A DNA stretch of 64,000 nt from Rugalucina vietnamica (lineage: Eukaryota; Mollusca; Bivalvia; Lucinida; Lucinidae), in contig OZ024876.1 in assembly GCA_964017185.1 (NCBI GenBank), positions 14,695,726 to 14,759,725 of the forward strand, read 5' to 3'. Under the pieces are notes generated by a model. That model had not been told where the DNA came from. It was given only the letters and a program-made list of their open reading frames with translations, and did not search any database. This document shows, piece after piece, positions 53,862 to 64,000 of this stretch. The position numbers were made by a program, and so were the translations under genes. The first letter of the stretch is position 1, and every line of letters starts with the position of its first letter.

Positions 53862-54096
53862 GAGCCGCATCGTGAGAAAACCGGATTTTTGCCTATGCGA
53901 AAACAAAGGCGCAGATCAGCTTCGCGGTAACCGCGAAGCTGATCAGCGCCTTTGTTTTCGCTACATGGATAGTATATTTCCTCTTCTTCTTATATCCTAA
54001 ATTTCAAGCTTCTAGCCCGCTTCTGTGACTGTACAGGTCAGTTTGTGTCAGACCTGGTCGGAAACCCCGAAGACCGGTTTTCTCGCGTCGCGGCTC
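53862..54096 (+). mobile_element. MITE-1 copy, intact (good type copy)
   Basis: 235 bp, ATAT on both sides. TIRs GAGCCGCATCGTGAGAAAAC and GTTTTCTCGCGTCGCGGCTC. Hairpin arms AAAACAAAGGCGCAGATCAG/CTGATCAGCGCCTTTGTTTT with TTCGCGGTAACCGCGAA at the tip, one internal mismatch. Confidence 0.94.
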
Positions 54097-54244
54097 ATAT
54101 AGCATTAGGTGCCAGTTGCCTTTTCCCCATAATTTTGGTACATTAGGACTCAGTTGCAAGAGTTGTCACCAAGGAATTGAAAGCTAGATAGGGAAACATG
54201 CATAAAATATAACACAAATTTGGTCATTAACTATCAGCTCATGT

Positions 54245-54481
54245 GAGCCGCTTCATGAGAAAAAAACAGATTTTTGTCTATGTGAAAACAAAGGCGCAGA
54301 TCAGCTTCGCAGTGACTGCGAAGCAAATCAGCGCCTTTGTTTTCACTACTCAGATAGTACAACTGCCCTTCTTCCTAAATCCGAAATTTCAAGCTTCTAG
54401 CCATCTTCTGCGCTTGTACAGCTCGGTTTGTGTCAGACCTAGTCGGAAACCCGGAAGACCGGTTTTCTCGCATGGCGGCTC
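54245..54481 (+). mobile_element. MITE-1 copy
   Basis: ATGT on both sides. Hairpin TTCGCAGTGACTGCGAA; CCGG-type right end. Confidence 0.87.
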
Positions 54482-54861
54482 ATGTTTTACCCTGGTTCTA
54501 ATACATGTAGGTGTGACATGGGTCCAGTGTATGGTGAATTTCTTGATAAATGTCTAATGATCTTTTACTTAGAACTGTCATGCTCAATCTGTCGGTCGTA
54601 TTTGAATCCTCCTTGACACTTTTGATCACTTACAAAGGGGATGAATTTTGCAAAGTGGGTTTTATTTGTTAATTCTACCAACTTTTTCACAATTTTCTCA
54701 TAAATATCTAGATTGCAAAGTGCAGCATTTGTACAAAATGGCTACCATGTCCCTAGTGAAAAAGGCAGAAATCTTCTCCAAAACTTTCTTGGAGATAGAA
54801 GAAAGTCTTGGCAAGCTTGAACCCTGATCCATTAATTAAAAAGCAAGTAGAAACTTTATAA

Positions 54862-55096
54862 GAGCTGCTGCACAAGAAAGCTAACAATTTGCATATGCGA
54901 AAACAAAGGTGAAGATCAGCTCCGCAGTAACTGCGAAACTGATTAGCGCCTTTCTTTTCGCTACAGGGATTGTACATTCCCTCTTCTTCTTATGTCCGAA
55001 ATTTCAAGCTCCTAGCCTTCGTCTGAGACTGTACAGGCCGGTTTGTGTCGATCCTGGTCGGAAACTCAAATTGTTGGTTTTCTCACACGAAGGCTC
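54862..55096 (+). mobile_element. MITE-1 copy
   Basis: GAGCTGCTGCACAAG left, TCACACGAAGGCTC right; hairpin TCCGCAGTAACTGCGAA. Confidence 0.8.
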
Positions 55097-55099
55097 ATA

Positions 55100-55866
55100 T
55101 ATTGTGGCAACTGGTAACTTAATGATGCTAGATTTGTTATTTATTTGTATATCAGTACAATATCTCCCATGTATTTCCCCACCAGAAATAAAATTGATGC
55201 ATGTGTCCCATAGGCTCTGAAGTATGAATGACATTACTTTAAAGGACATTTTAAAGGATATTGAATTTTTGTGGTAATTTTGTTTACGCCACATTTCATT
55301 TTTTCATGAAAAAATCAATGAAAGCTGTTATGCAATAATGTATGTCTAAATGATGATGATGATGATGATAATGATAATGATGATGATGACCATGAAAGTT
55401 TATGATTAATGGATCATTCTTGGTTATAGAGAACTTGAACTGCCTCAGTAGTGATTTAATTTCAGTTGTTGTATTTTATGCCAAACATTTGCACTCACTC
55501 TAACAGCCATCATCAATCTATTCAAATATTTTATACTAATAATAAAAAAAAAATCATTGATTAATAGTAGTGAACACTTAGCTTTTCTAATTCTAACTTA
55601 ATTTAGTAGTTATTTTATTCCTTTTATTTTACTTGATGTTCAGTTGGAATACAAAGAAAAAGGTTTTTGCTGCCATGATTTGAAATCAAACTCACAGTTA
55701 GCAAAACAAATGGAAGCAAAAAGAAAATAAAAAAATAAATAATTGGACCAATTGATAAAAAAAATTATAAAATGTATTATAAAACAAAAAATTTTAGTGC
55801 AAGTAGTAATCTGTATTTCTATTGTATCTAATTTGAGATTAGGCTGGTGAATATACATGAAACTCT
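55100..55866. other. AT-rich sequence, (GAT)n tract
   Basis: GATGATGATGATGATGATAA tract at 55352-55390. No gene seen. Confidence 0.5.
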
Positions 55867-55870
55867 TTTT

Positions 55871-57393
55871 AGCTCACCTGAGCCGTCAGGCTCACAAGGT
55901 GAGCTTATAGGATGGCCATGATCCGGCGTCCGTCCGTCCGTCCGTCCGGCGTCCGTCGTCCACCATTTTCAAAGATCTTCTTCTCTGAAACCGCTTGGCC
56001 AATCAAAGCCAAATTTTACATGAAGCATCTATGGGAAGGGGGAACCAATGTGTATATAAATAATCCAGGTCACATGACCAAGATGGCCGCCATGCCCATA
56101 TATGGTAAAAACCCTTCAAAAATCTTCTTCTCCGGAACCACTGGACCGATTTCAACCAAACTTGGCATGAAGCATCGATGACTCAAGTACTACAATGTGT
56201 ATATAAATCATGACCTTGCGGTGACCTTGACCTATTTTACGGCAAGGTCAACATAGGTCGCCTTTGCATTTGAATGGGAAAAATTGTTAAATTGTCATTT
56301 AAAGGAAAAATCTTGCAGAAAATGAGCAGTAGGACTGAATATTAATGATTCTGAAAAAAATTGGGCACCAGGGGCTCATCTGCCCCCACCCCGGGGCAAT
56401 ATACATGTATATTATCATAATATTCAAACATCTTCTTCTCTGAAACCGCTTAGCCAATCAAAGCCAAATTTTACATGAAGAATATATGGGAAGGGGGAAC
56501 CAATGTGTATATAAATAATCCAGGTCACATGACCAAGATGGCCGCCATGCCCATATATGGTAAAAACCCTTCAAAAATCTTCTTCTCCAGAACCGGTTGA
56601 CCGATTTCAACGAAACTTGGCACGAAGCATCGATGGCTCAAGCACTACAATGTGTATATAAATCATGACCCTCTGATGACCTTGACCTATTTTACGGCAA
56701 GGTCAACATAGGTCACCAATGCATTTGAATGGGGAAAACTTTTAAAATGTCATTTAAAGTGAAAGTCTTGCAGGAAATGGGCAGTAGGACTGGATATTAA
56801 TGATTCTGAAAAAAATTGGACCCCAGGGGCTCATGTGCCCCCACCCCGGGGCAATATACATGTATATTTCCATAATATTCAAACGTCTTCTCCTCTGAAA
56901 CCGCTTGGCCAAACAAAGCCAAATTTTGTGTGAAGCATCTATAGAATGGGGGAATCAATGTGTATATAAATAATCTAGGTCACATGACCAAAATGGTCGC
57001 CATGCCCATATATGGTAAAAACCCATCAAAAATCATCTTCTCTGAAACCAATAGACTGATTTCAAGAAAACTTGGCGTGAGGCATCGATGGCTAAAGTAC
57101 TCCAATGTATATATAAATCATGACCCTGTGATGACCTTGACCAAGTTTATGGCAAGGTCAACATGGGTTGCCTATGCATCTGAATTGGGAAAACTGTTAA
57201 AATGTCATTTGAAGGAAAAAGCCAACAGGAAATTGGCAAATGGACAGAATATTGAAGATTTTGAAAAAAGAAAATGGCCCAAGGGCTTCATCTGCCTCTG
57301 CACTGGAGTTAAATACCATAATATTCAAACATGTTTATTGGTATATGCAGCTGATCTCAGGTGAGCGTTTACAGGACCATTGGTCCTCTGGTT
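55871..57393 (+). repeat. Long composite repeat, AGCTCACCTGAGC family, copy 2
   Basis: Same terminal hairpin and ending (CAGGTGAGCG ... GGACCATTGGTCCTCTGG) as 10400-12538, with three internal units of about 450 bp. Its units carry AATGTGTATATAAAT, absent from copy 1, so the two are different subfamilies. Confidence 0.8.
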
Positions 57394-57409
57394 TTTTCTT
57401 CCTTTATTA

Positions 57410-57865
57410 GAGAGGTTGAGAAAATAAACTTGTAACGTGTACGTGTACTTGTAGCTTTATTTACCCGTACACGATCGTTTTGAGCGTAAAATCGTTTGAG
57501 AAAATCGAACGTGTACGTGTAGATTTCATAAAGTATATACAGCTGAATTTTTTATTGTTTATACATGTGTTGATATATGGTCACATGTACGTCGATTCGC
57601 CTTTGGTCAGATATACTTCGGCTGCACGTGCAAAACGATTTGGCAACACTTCATCGAACTTCGTTTCTGCTTGTACCTACCTGACCTATCGATAGAAACA
57701 TATACACTGATAATGAAAACTTACAAGTCGCAAAATTTCATTCACAGCCTAACTGATTCTCAACGTGTAGCGAGTATTTTGAACTTGTAATAAATGACGA
57801 AGTTTGGGGATAAAACTGTTCTACACGTACACGTACAAGTTACAAGTTCATTTTCTCAACCTCTC
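57410..57865. mobile_element. TIR element with ACGTGTACGTGTA ends
   Basis: 456 bp with TIRs GAGAGGTTGAGAAAAT and ATTTTCTCAACCTCTC (right end read as GTTCATTTTCTCAACCTCTC), then AACTTGTAACGTGTACGTG against CACGTACACGTACAAGTTAC. No ORF of note. Confidence 0.82.
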
Positions 57866-57943
57866 TATTTTTTTTTTAACAACTCGAAATAATGTGATTT
57901 GTTTGTGTAGATTCACCAGCCATTCTCAGATGAGTATTAGTAT

Positions 57944-58196
57944 GAGCCGCGTCATGAGAAAACCGGATTTTTGCCTATGCGAAAACAAAGGCGCAGATCA
58001 GCTGTGCAGTTACGATCAGCTGTGCAGTAACTGCACAGCTGATCAGCGCCTTTGTTTTCACTACTCGGATAGTACAATTCATCTTCTTCTTATAGCCAAA
58101 ATTTCAAGCCTCTAGCATGCTTCTGTCACTATACAGGCCGATTTGTGTCGCACGTGGTCGGAAACCCCGAAGACCAGTTTTCTCGTGTCGCGGCTC
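57944..58196 (+). mobile_element. MITE-1 copy with duplicated hairpin half
   Basis: GTAT on both sides. Contains GATCAGCTGTGCAGT twice before ACTGCACAGCTGATC, so one hairpin arm is duplicated. CCGG-type left end. Confidence 0.88.
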
Positions 58197-58545
58197 GTAT
58201 GATGTGAAGGTGCCCCACATATAGGTGTTGTCTCTCTCAGCACATCCTAGATAGAAAACCCTTATGTTGTCACTTTGTAAACTTTTCAGCGCTACTTTAT
58301 GAGAGGGTATAATGGTGGGGGGGATTTATGAAATACAAAATGTCTGTTTTAACTGTTTCCCTGCATCAGAAATTTGAAAATAAAACATGAATGTATTACA
58401 GAAAATATCAAACTACTATAGCAATGAAATTAAACCACACCAGACTATAAAATTAAGGTTAAAATGTTGCACATTTTATTGAGGATGATCAAAAACTGAG
58501 CACAATTTTATTGATGTTGTGGGCTTGTATCCTTAACATCTTAAA

Positions 58546-58755
58546 TTGAGCTGCTTCATGAGAAAAACCAACATTATGCATATGCGGCAAAGCTGATATT
58601 AAAGCGCCTTTGTTTTTGCTACACAGATAGTATGGTTCTTCTACTTTTCTAAATAAATTAATTCTGGTCTCTAGTCATATTCTGTGCTTTTACAGCTTGG
58701 TTTGTGTCACACCTGGTCGAAAACCAAAATTGTTGGTTTTCTCATGCAAAGGCTT
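58546..58755 (+). mobile_element. MITE-1 copy, left arm deleted
   Basis: GAGCTGCTTCATGAG left; right TTTTCTCATGCAAAGGCTT. Confidence 0.75.
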
Positions 58756-58868
58756 AGTTGTCAACATTATGTGACATTACTCTTGTAAGCACAATTGAGC
58801 TGCATACATTTAAGTGCATTTGAGTTGCGTATACTTTTAGCAGACAGTCTACATTCTATGAACCATTA

Positions 58869-59154
58869 ATGCACCAGTCATTTGTAACCACTGCTCCCCC
58901 ACCTACGGGGCAGGGTGGGGATTATGACTTTTCGGTTTTAAGTGCCCTGCTCTAAGCCCATGCCCTTAAGAGACATACTGGAGGTCAAAAGTATGCTCTT
59001 TGATCTGCCCTCCTTGGGGTAAGGATCCTAATGTAAACCCTGTCATTTTCCCTGCACTGCGGGGGCAGTCAAAAAGTTATTGCTCTGTACTTTAGCCCTG
59101 CTATCCCCCACCCTTTCCAGTAGCTAGGGGCGGGGTTTACAAATGACTGGTGCA
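58869..59154. mobile_element. MITE-5, complete
   Basis: TIRs TGCACCAGTCATTTGTAACC and ACAAATGACTGGTGCA (right). Flanks TAA and TAT. Confidence 0.82.
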
Positions 59155-59212
59155 TATGTATGCAGATGTATTTGAGTGTTAATTTTCTCTGCAATTGCTA
59201 TATTTCACATTA

Positions 59213-59490
59213 TTAACTCGTATAAGCCCGGCATACTTTTTATGGGACATAAGCAAACAGTATAGCCCCCAGATGTGAAGCAGCAAACAGTATAGCCCCC
59301 AGATGTGAAGCTGCAGAATGTGGCATCCCATCTGGGGCTATTCTGTTTGCTTAGAGGATTTTCATAAAAAAAAAAAAAAAAAAAAAAAAACTATAAAAAA
59401 AATCTGAATAAACATTCAAAATCACCCCTGATACCCCCAAAAAAGAAAGTGGACTCGCCCAAATGGTAAAGATGGGAAAAGCTTGTGACA
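59213..59490 (+). mobile_element. MITE-3 copy with internal duplication
   Basis: TTAA|CTCGTATAAGCC left. A 30-bp stretch GCAAACAGTATAGCCCCCAG-ATGTGAAGC occurs twice in a row; long A-run at 59368-59390; right end unclear. Confidence 0.72.
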
Positions 59491-60330
59491 GAAGTGTAAG
59501 CTTAAGAAATGATTGCACAGGTTAAATAGATATAGAGTTTTCAGTGGCTGTAAACCTGAGGCTGTCGCCAAGTAGAGGTTGTTTACTGGTTTCATTGTCA
59601 CGTTAACTAGCATCAAGTCCATGGAGAGATAAACATAAACCCTAGAAATGCTAAGAAAACAGACAACAAAATTGCATGTAAACAGTTGAAACAAAACAAA
59701 AAGTAAGAATTTAAATAACACTTTCAGCTGAAACTTAAAAGTATTGACCATTCAAATACTGAATATCAGCTGCTGTGTGGGTGCAAATCAAGGGGAGGGG
59801 GGCTTAATAAGCCACCTTTATTTGGCAAATTAATTTAGCGTTTGTAGTCTCAGACATTATTTACGTTAAATTTTTATTTAGAATATACATGTATATGCAG
59901 GTAAGTTCATGTTATCCTCAAATGGGATATTGTTAAATATTGTTATGGTTTATACATTAAAAATGAAATTTCTTAAAACACATTTACAATTGAATTGTTG
60001 TTGAAACTTTTTTATTTCTGTGTTACAGTGTACATGTACATAAATAATGTTACTTTATCACTTATTGATGAAGCAATCAGTGTTTTGTTTTGTCATCATT
60101 TTTGACCAGATAGGCAAAAATTGAAATGAAAAAGAAATAAACATTGAAAACTGGACAGATTAGTTGGAGTAATTCTATATAATCAACAATTTACAATTGA
60201 AATACTGTTGATAATACATTATGATACTGTAAGTTCGGAAATTTTTGTTTATTTCATGACTTTTCAGTTTCCATGTAATTCACCAGGTAGTGAATTGACG
60301 AGTATTTGTAAAGTTTTTATAAGGCTTTAT
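59491..60330. other. Unclassified AT-rich sequence
   Basis: No repeat family or coding signal recognised. Confidence 0.4.
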
Positions 60331-60332
60331 AT

Positions 60333-60564
60333 GAGCTGCCTCGTGGGAAAACCAACAATGTGGTTTCTGAACAGGTCTGACACAAACCGGCCTGTACAGC
60401 TATAGAAGCAGGCTAGAAGCTTGAAATTTTGGGGTTACGTAGAGGAGGAATTGTACTATCCGAGGAGCGAAAACAAAGGCGCTGATCAGCTTCGCGGATA
60501 GCGAAGCTGATCTGCGTCTTTGTTTTCGCCTATGCAGATTGTTGGTTTTTCCATGAGGCAGCTC
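60333..60564 (-). mobile_element. MITE-1 copy, intact
   Basis: ATAT on both sides; hairpin TTCGCGGATAGCGAA. Confidence 0.88.
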
Positions 60565-60833
60565 ATATTATGTGTTTTATATTGCCGAGGCAACAAATTC
60601 ACTAATTATTCCAAAAATAAAGTCCTTCTGGACATTTCCGAACTTACAATATGGTTGTTGTATGCCATAGAGTTTTTGAATTTTCGCTTATATGATGACG
60701 GAAATGTATTTTTTTTTTATATATATATACATGTATATATAAATTATTCAACTGCAAAGGTATGTCTAAATGAGGTTGAATAATCAAGTGTGATATGTTG
60801 TGGGTACTTATTGCATATTATCAAGTCAATATG

Positions 60834-61371
60834 AGTGGCGACAAGAGAAGACTCATCTTCTGATTTAGTCGGACACAAACTGGCCTGTACGGTCACAGAA
60901 AAAGGCCAGGAGCTTGAAATTTTGATTTCGCATATGCAAAATGTTGGTTTTCTAAAGATGCGGCTTATATGTCTCTCCATAGATGTACCTTTTACTGAGT
61001 GTCAAACCATCTAATTCTGGCATCCTATTTAAAGCACACAGTAGCAAACTTTCTGAAAATGCCCCTTAAAATGAAAGTGGACTTGCCGAAATGATAATGA
61101 TGGGAAGGTTTATTAGTCACAAATGGGTGAAATGAGGCTCTGCATGAGAAAACCAACAATTTGGGTTTCCGATCAGGTACACAACACCATCCTGCTGGTA
61201 CAGTCACCGAAGCTTGAAATTTCGGATTTACAGGTTGTAAGAAGAAGAGGGACTATTATACTATCTTTGTAGCGAAAACAAAGACGCTGATCAGCTGTGC
61301 AGTTACTGTGCAGATCTGCATCTTTGTTTTCGCACATGCAGATTGTATGTTTTCTGGTGCGGCCGCTGAAA
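60834..61371 (-). mobile_element. Two MITE-1 copies and a MITE-3 fragment
   Basis: 60834-60966 is a MITE-1 lacking its hairpin. 61010-61132 is the right half of MITE-3. 61137-61371 is a MITE-1 flanked by AAAT with hairpin GCTGTGCAGTTACTGTGC. Confidence 0.72.
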
Positions 61372-61559
61372 TGAGCTCCTGGTCTGCAAGTGCTATGTCT
61401 CAACAATTTACTCTGTATCTTTAATATTCAGACAAAACAATCTAGCTTCCTTGACAAAAATACTGTGGTCTATAGGGAGAAAACCAAGTTGTCGAGTATT
61501 AATTAGCAGTATTTGTTACCTTTCTCATAGGTCTGTATGAACATGCGTCAGAATAATGT

Positions 61560-61675
61560 TAAGGATACCCGCTTGAACCCCAATTTAATTCAGTAAAACC
61601 TGGGTGTGAAGGGATATACATACAATTTTTCTAACTTTTGGTCCAAAACATAGATTGTAGGTACTCGGCACTCGG
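61560..61675. repeat. Palindromic repeat fragment
   Basis: Half of the CATAGATTGTAGGTACT family. Confidence 0.5.
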
Positions 61676-61817
61676 CATTCCATTCATCAAAAATGTGTTC
61701 AGCTTAGACATGAGTCTAGTCATATTTTAAGTTCTGAAAGGTGACACTATATTGCATGCTGGTATGTCGATTGATAACTGATTTTCTAATGTCCTTGGAA
61801 AGTGCTGAAGAATAAGA

Positions 61818-62048
61818 TCTGCATCATGAGAAAACAGGATTTCGCCTATGCAAAAACAGAGCCGCAGATCAGCCTGCAGTAACTTCACATCTGATCAGCG
61901 CCTTTGTTTTCGTTACACGGATAGTACAACCCCTTTTCTTCGTAAATTCGAAATTCCAAGCTTCTAGCCTTCTTCTGTGACTATACAGGCCAGTTTGTGT
62001 TGGACATGATTGGAAAGCCGTAAGACCGGTTTTCTCACGTCACGGCTC
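61818..62048 (+). mobile_element. MITE-1 copy
   Basis: GATCTGCATCATGAG left, TCTCACGTCACGGCTC right; CCGG-type right end; hairpin diverged. Confidence 0.78.
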
Positions 62049-62189
62049 ATATTATGCAGGCATCCAGCCTAGGCAAACGGAAAAAACAAGCCTCATTGAT
62101 CTCTTTTTCTGTTTCACTAGAAAACTTGCATTTCTGAGCGGGCTTGACATAGCTTGTACACAGTCACAGGAGATGATAACGAAATAAAT

Positions 62190-62425
62190 GAGCCGCTATG
62201 CGAGAAAACTGGTCTTCGGGGTGTCGGATCAGGTCCGACACAAACCGGTCTGTACAGTCACAGAATAAAGCTAAAGGCTTGAAACTTTGGATATAATTAG
62301 AAGAGGAATTTTACTATCCATGTGGTGAAAACAAAGGTGCTGATCAGCTTCGCGGTTACTGCGAAGGTGATTTGCGCCTTTGTTTTCGCATATGCAAAAT
62401 GTTGGTTTCCTCCTGCATAGGCTTA
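62190..62425 (-). mobile_element. MITE-1 copy
   Basis: GAGCCGCTATGCGAG left; hairpin TTCGCGGTTACTGCGAA; right end TGCATAGGCTT. Confidence 0.8.
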
Positions 62426-62814
62426 TTTTTCTTTTTCTGAAATATGACTGTGTGTGATCGAAGGCAATTTGCAGTTTCAGAAAGATTTCACGATGCTGTA
62501 AGCAAATTATAGTTTTCTCATAATGTACATCATATATTCTTCTGCACTTCCTAATAGCATAGGCAAAAATCAGGTTTCCTCATGACGCGTCTCGTTTTTT
62601 TAAGCCTCATCCTTGTGGATTTGGAGGATAGTCTAATAAATATCTGAACACATGTCTGGTGCACTCACGACAAAAACATCGAATAATCTAATAATTTGTC
62701 ATGTGAAAGCACATATGTAATCAATAGGATCTGCAAAAGCTTTACGACCTTGGTAAATGTAAATGTTATTCTTGAAAAATGCCCAATGGCATACAAAATA
62801 TACTCTTAACATTT

Positions 62815-63048
62815 GAGCCACCTCATGGGAAAACCAACAATCTGCTTATGCGAAAACAAAGACGCAGATCAGCTTCGCGGTAACCGCGAAGCTGATCAGC
62901 GCCTTTGTTTTCGCTACACGGATAGTACAATTCTTCTACTTTCTAAATCCAAAATTTCAAGCTTGTAGCTGTCTTCTGTGACTGTACAGGCCGGTTTGTG
63001 TCAGACCTGTTCGGAAACCACATTGTTGGTTTTCCTACGAGGCGGCTC
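62815..63048 (+). mobile_element. MITE-1 copy, intact
   Basis: ATTT on both sides; hairpin TTCGCGGTAACCGCGAA perfect; ends CCAACAAT/ATTGTTGG. Confidence 0.92.
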
Positions 63049-63519
63049 ATTTAAGACCAGTGCATTTTCTTTTGATGTTTTAGTAGGGAATTAAGTCTGG
63101 ACTTTTAGGAACATTTTGGCAAAAGTCTGTGAAAAACATCACATTCATTTTTGTGGTTTTTAACTTGATATCAGATTGACAAAATTCTGCTTTTGCCATG
63201 TGAAGAAGAAAAAAAAAAGAAAAAGAAATCTGCTTTTGCAATGTGAAGAAAAACAAAAACAAAAAACCCAAAGGGGTACGTACAACAACAGCAGTGCAGC
63301 ATTAGCTTATCAGTGCCCTTGATTTTCTTGGATATTTCAACCCCGTCTTGCTCTCCAATATGAAGGATTATCAAACTATCTATCTGCCTTCTGTAAATCT
63401 ATGTAAATACAGCTCAGTTTGCCTCAGACATGGACATAAACCTTTATTCAGATGCACTTCAGTGTTTGGATGTATTTGTCCCGAAATTGGGAGCAAACTT
63501 GCTGTAGTTGAGGTATACG

Positions 63520-64000
63520 AGAAAACTAGATTTTTGCCTATGCGAAAACAGGCCCAGATCCAAATATGGCAGTTACTGCACAGCTGATCAGCGCCTTTGT
63601 TTCAGTTTTCGCTACACAGATAGATAGTATACAATCCCTAAACCCGAAGACTGGTTTTCAGTTCATATTATTGGCAAAATTGCCTACTGGGCATGACAAA
63701 CACATATTTCCAATTAAATTCCAAGCGAACCCCAGGATAGGTGAACACATGGTGTGGAAACAATGGCTCCATCCCAACAAGACTGAAAAAAATTGTTGAC
63801 TAGGATGTGAATCCAGAAAACAGAATTGAGCCGCGTCATGAGAAAACCAATATTTCACATATGCGAAAACAAAGGGGCAGATCAGCTTCGCAGTAACTGC
63901 GAAGCTGATCAGCACCTTTGTTTTCGCTACACGGATACAGTGTAGTATAATTCCTTTACTCGGACCTGTGCGGAAACCATGTTGTTTTTCTCATCATAAT
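63520..64000 (+). mobile_element. MITE-1 fragment, SINE-B tail and final MITE-1
   Basis: 63520-63660 is a broken MITE-1. 63745-63812 matches the SINE-B body (GGCTCCATCCCAACAAGACT). 63827-63990 is a MITE-1 with perfect hairpin TTCGCAGTAACTGCGAA, missing about 60 bp of its right half. Confidence 0.7.

Noticed and set aside
54739-54828. Short ORF starting ATGGCTACCATGTCC
   Set aside because: 29 codons, no splice sites in a usable phase and no recognisable similarity.

Overview
The window is animal nuclear DNA: intron-rich, AT-rich, and dense with short inverted-repeat transposons and tRNA-derived SINEs. The repeat vocabulary (including long repeats that open with a GCTCACCTGAGC-type hairpin) and the protein sequence point to a lophotrochozoan, most likely a bivalve mollusc. 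That assignment is inference; I could not search for it.

Only one gene is supported: an insulin-receptor-family receptor tyrosine kinase (INSR/IGF1R-like) on the + strand. Ten exons are visible between 15884 and 49880. In order they encode the L1 ligand-binding domain (one 549-nt exon), the furin-like cysteine-rich region (two exons), the second L domain (three exons) and the start of the first fibronectin type III domain (FnIII-1). The signal-peptide exon should lie upstream. The rest of FnIII-1, the insert domain, the transmembrane segment and the kinase should lie downstream. Neither part is in the window. The first 15.9 kb is therefore either a long first intron or upstream flank, and the last 14.1 kb is probably one intron.

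The main result is the FnIII-1 position. Four consecutive exons (46215-46341, 48441-48567, 48638-48764, 49754-49880) are each exactly 127 nt, have the same phases (1 in, 2 out), and each encodes a different version of the same 42-residue segment. Because 127 is not a multiple of three, joining any two shifts the frame into a stop codon, so the array reads as mutually exclusive exons. By alignment to the human receptor, the swapped segment covers the FnIII-1 strands that carry insulin binding site 2. The gene may therefore make at least four receptors differing at a ligand-contact surface and at one N-glycosylation site.

Most other sequence is mobile DNA. The dominant family (MITE-1, about 45 copies and fragments, about 235 bp) has GAGCC...GGCTC termini, 4-bp target duplications (ATTT, ATAT, AAAT) and a central hairpin whose two arms change together between copies. 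Others include TTAA-flanked MITEs, a 1.2-kb hAT-type element with a perfect 8-bp target duplication, a second hAT-like element carrying a zinc-finger ORF, two adjacent long-TIR elements, a 1.3-kb TIR element, SINEs, two minisatellites and a near-identical 647-bp repeat pair. MITE-1 ends lie 14, 34 and 42 nt upstream of three receptor exons.

Layout: 1-15883 repeats only; 15884-16432 L1 exon; 16433-28549 intron with hAT elements, MITEs and a 31-bp satellite; 28550-41961 five further exons with TIR elements between them; 41962-46214 intron; 46215-49880 alternative exon array; 49881-64000 intron-like sequence with many MITEs, a second long composite repeat and microsatellites.
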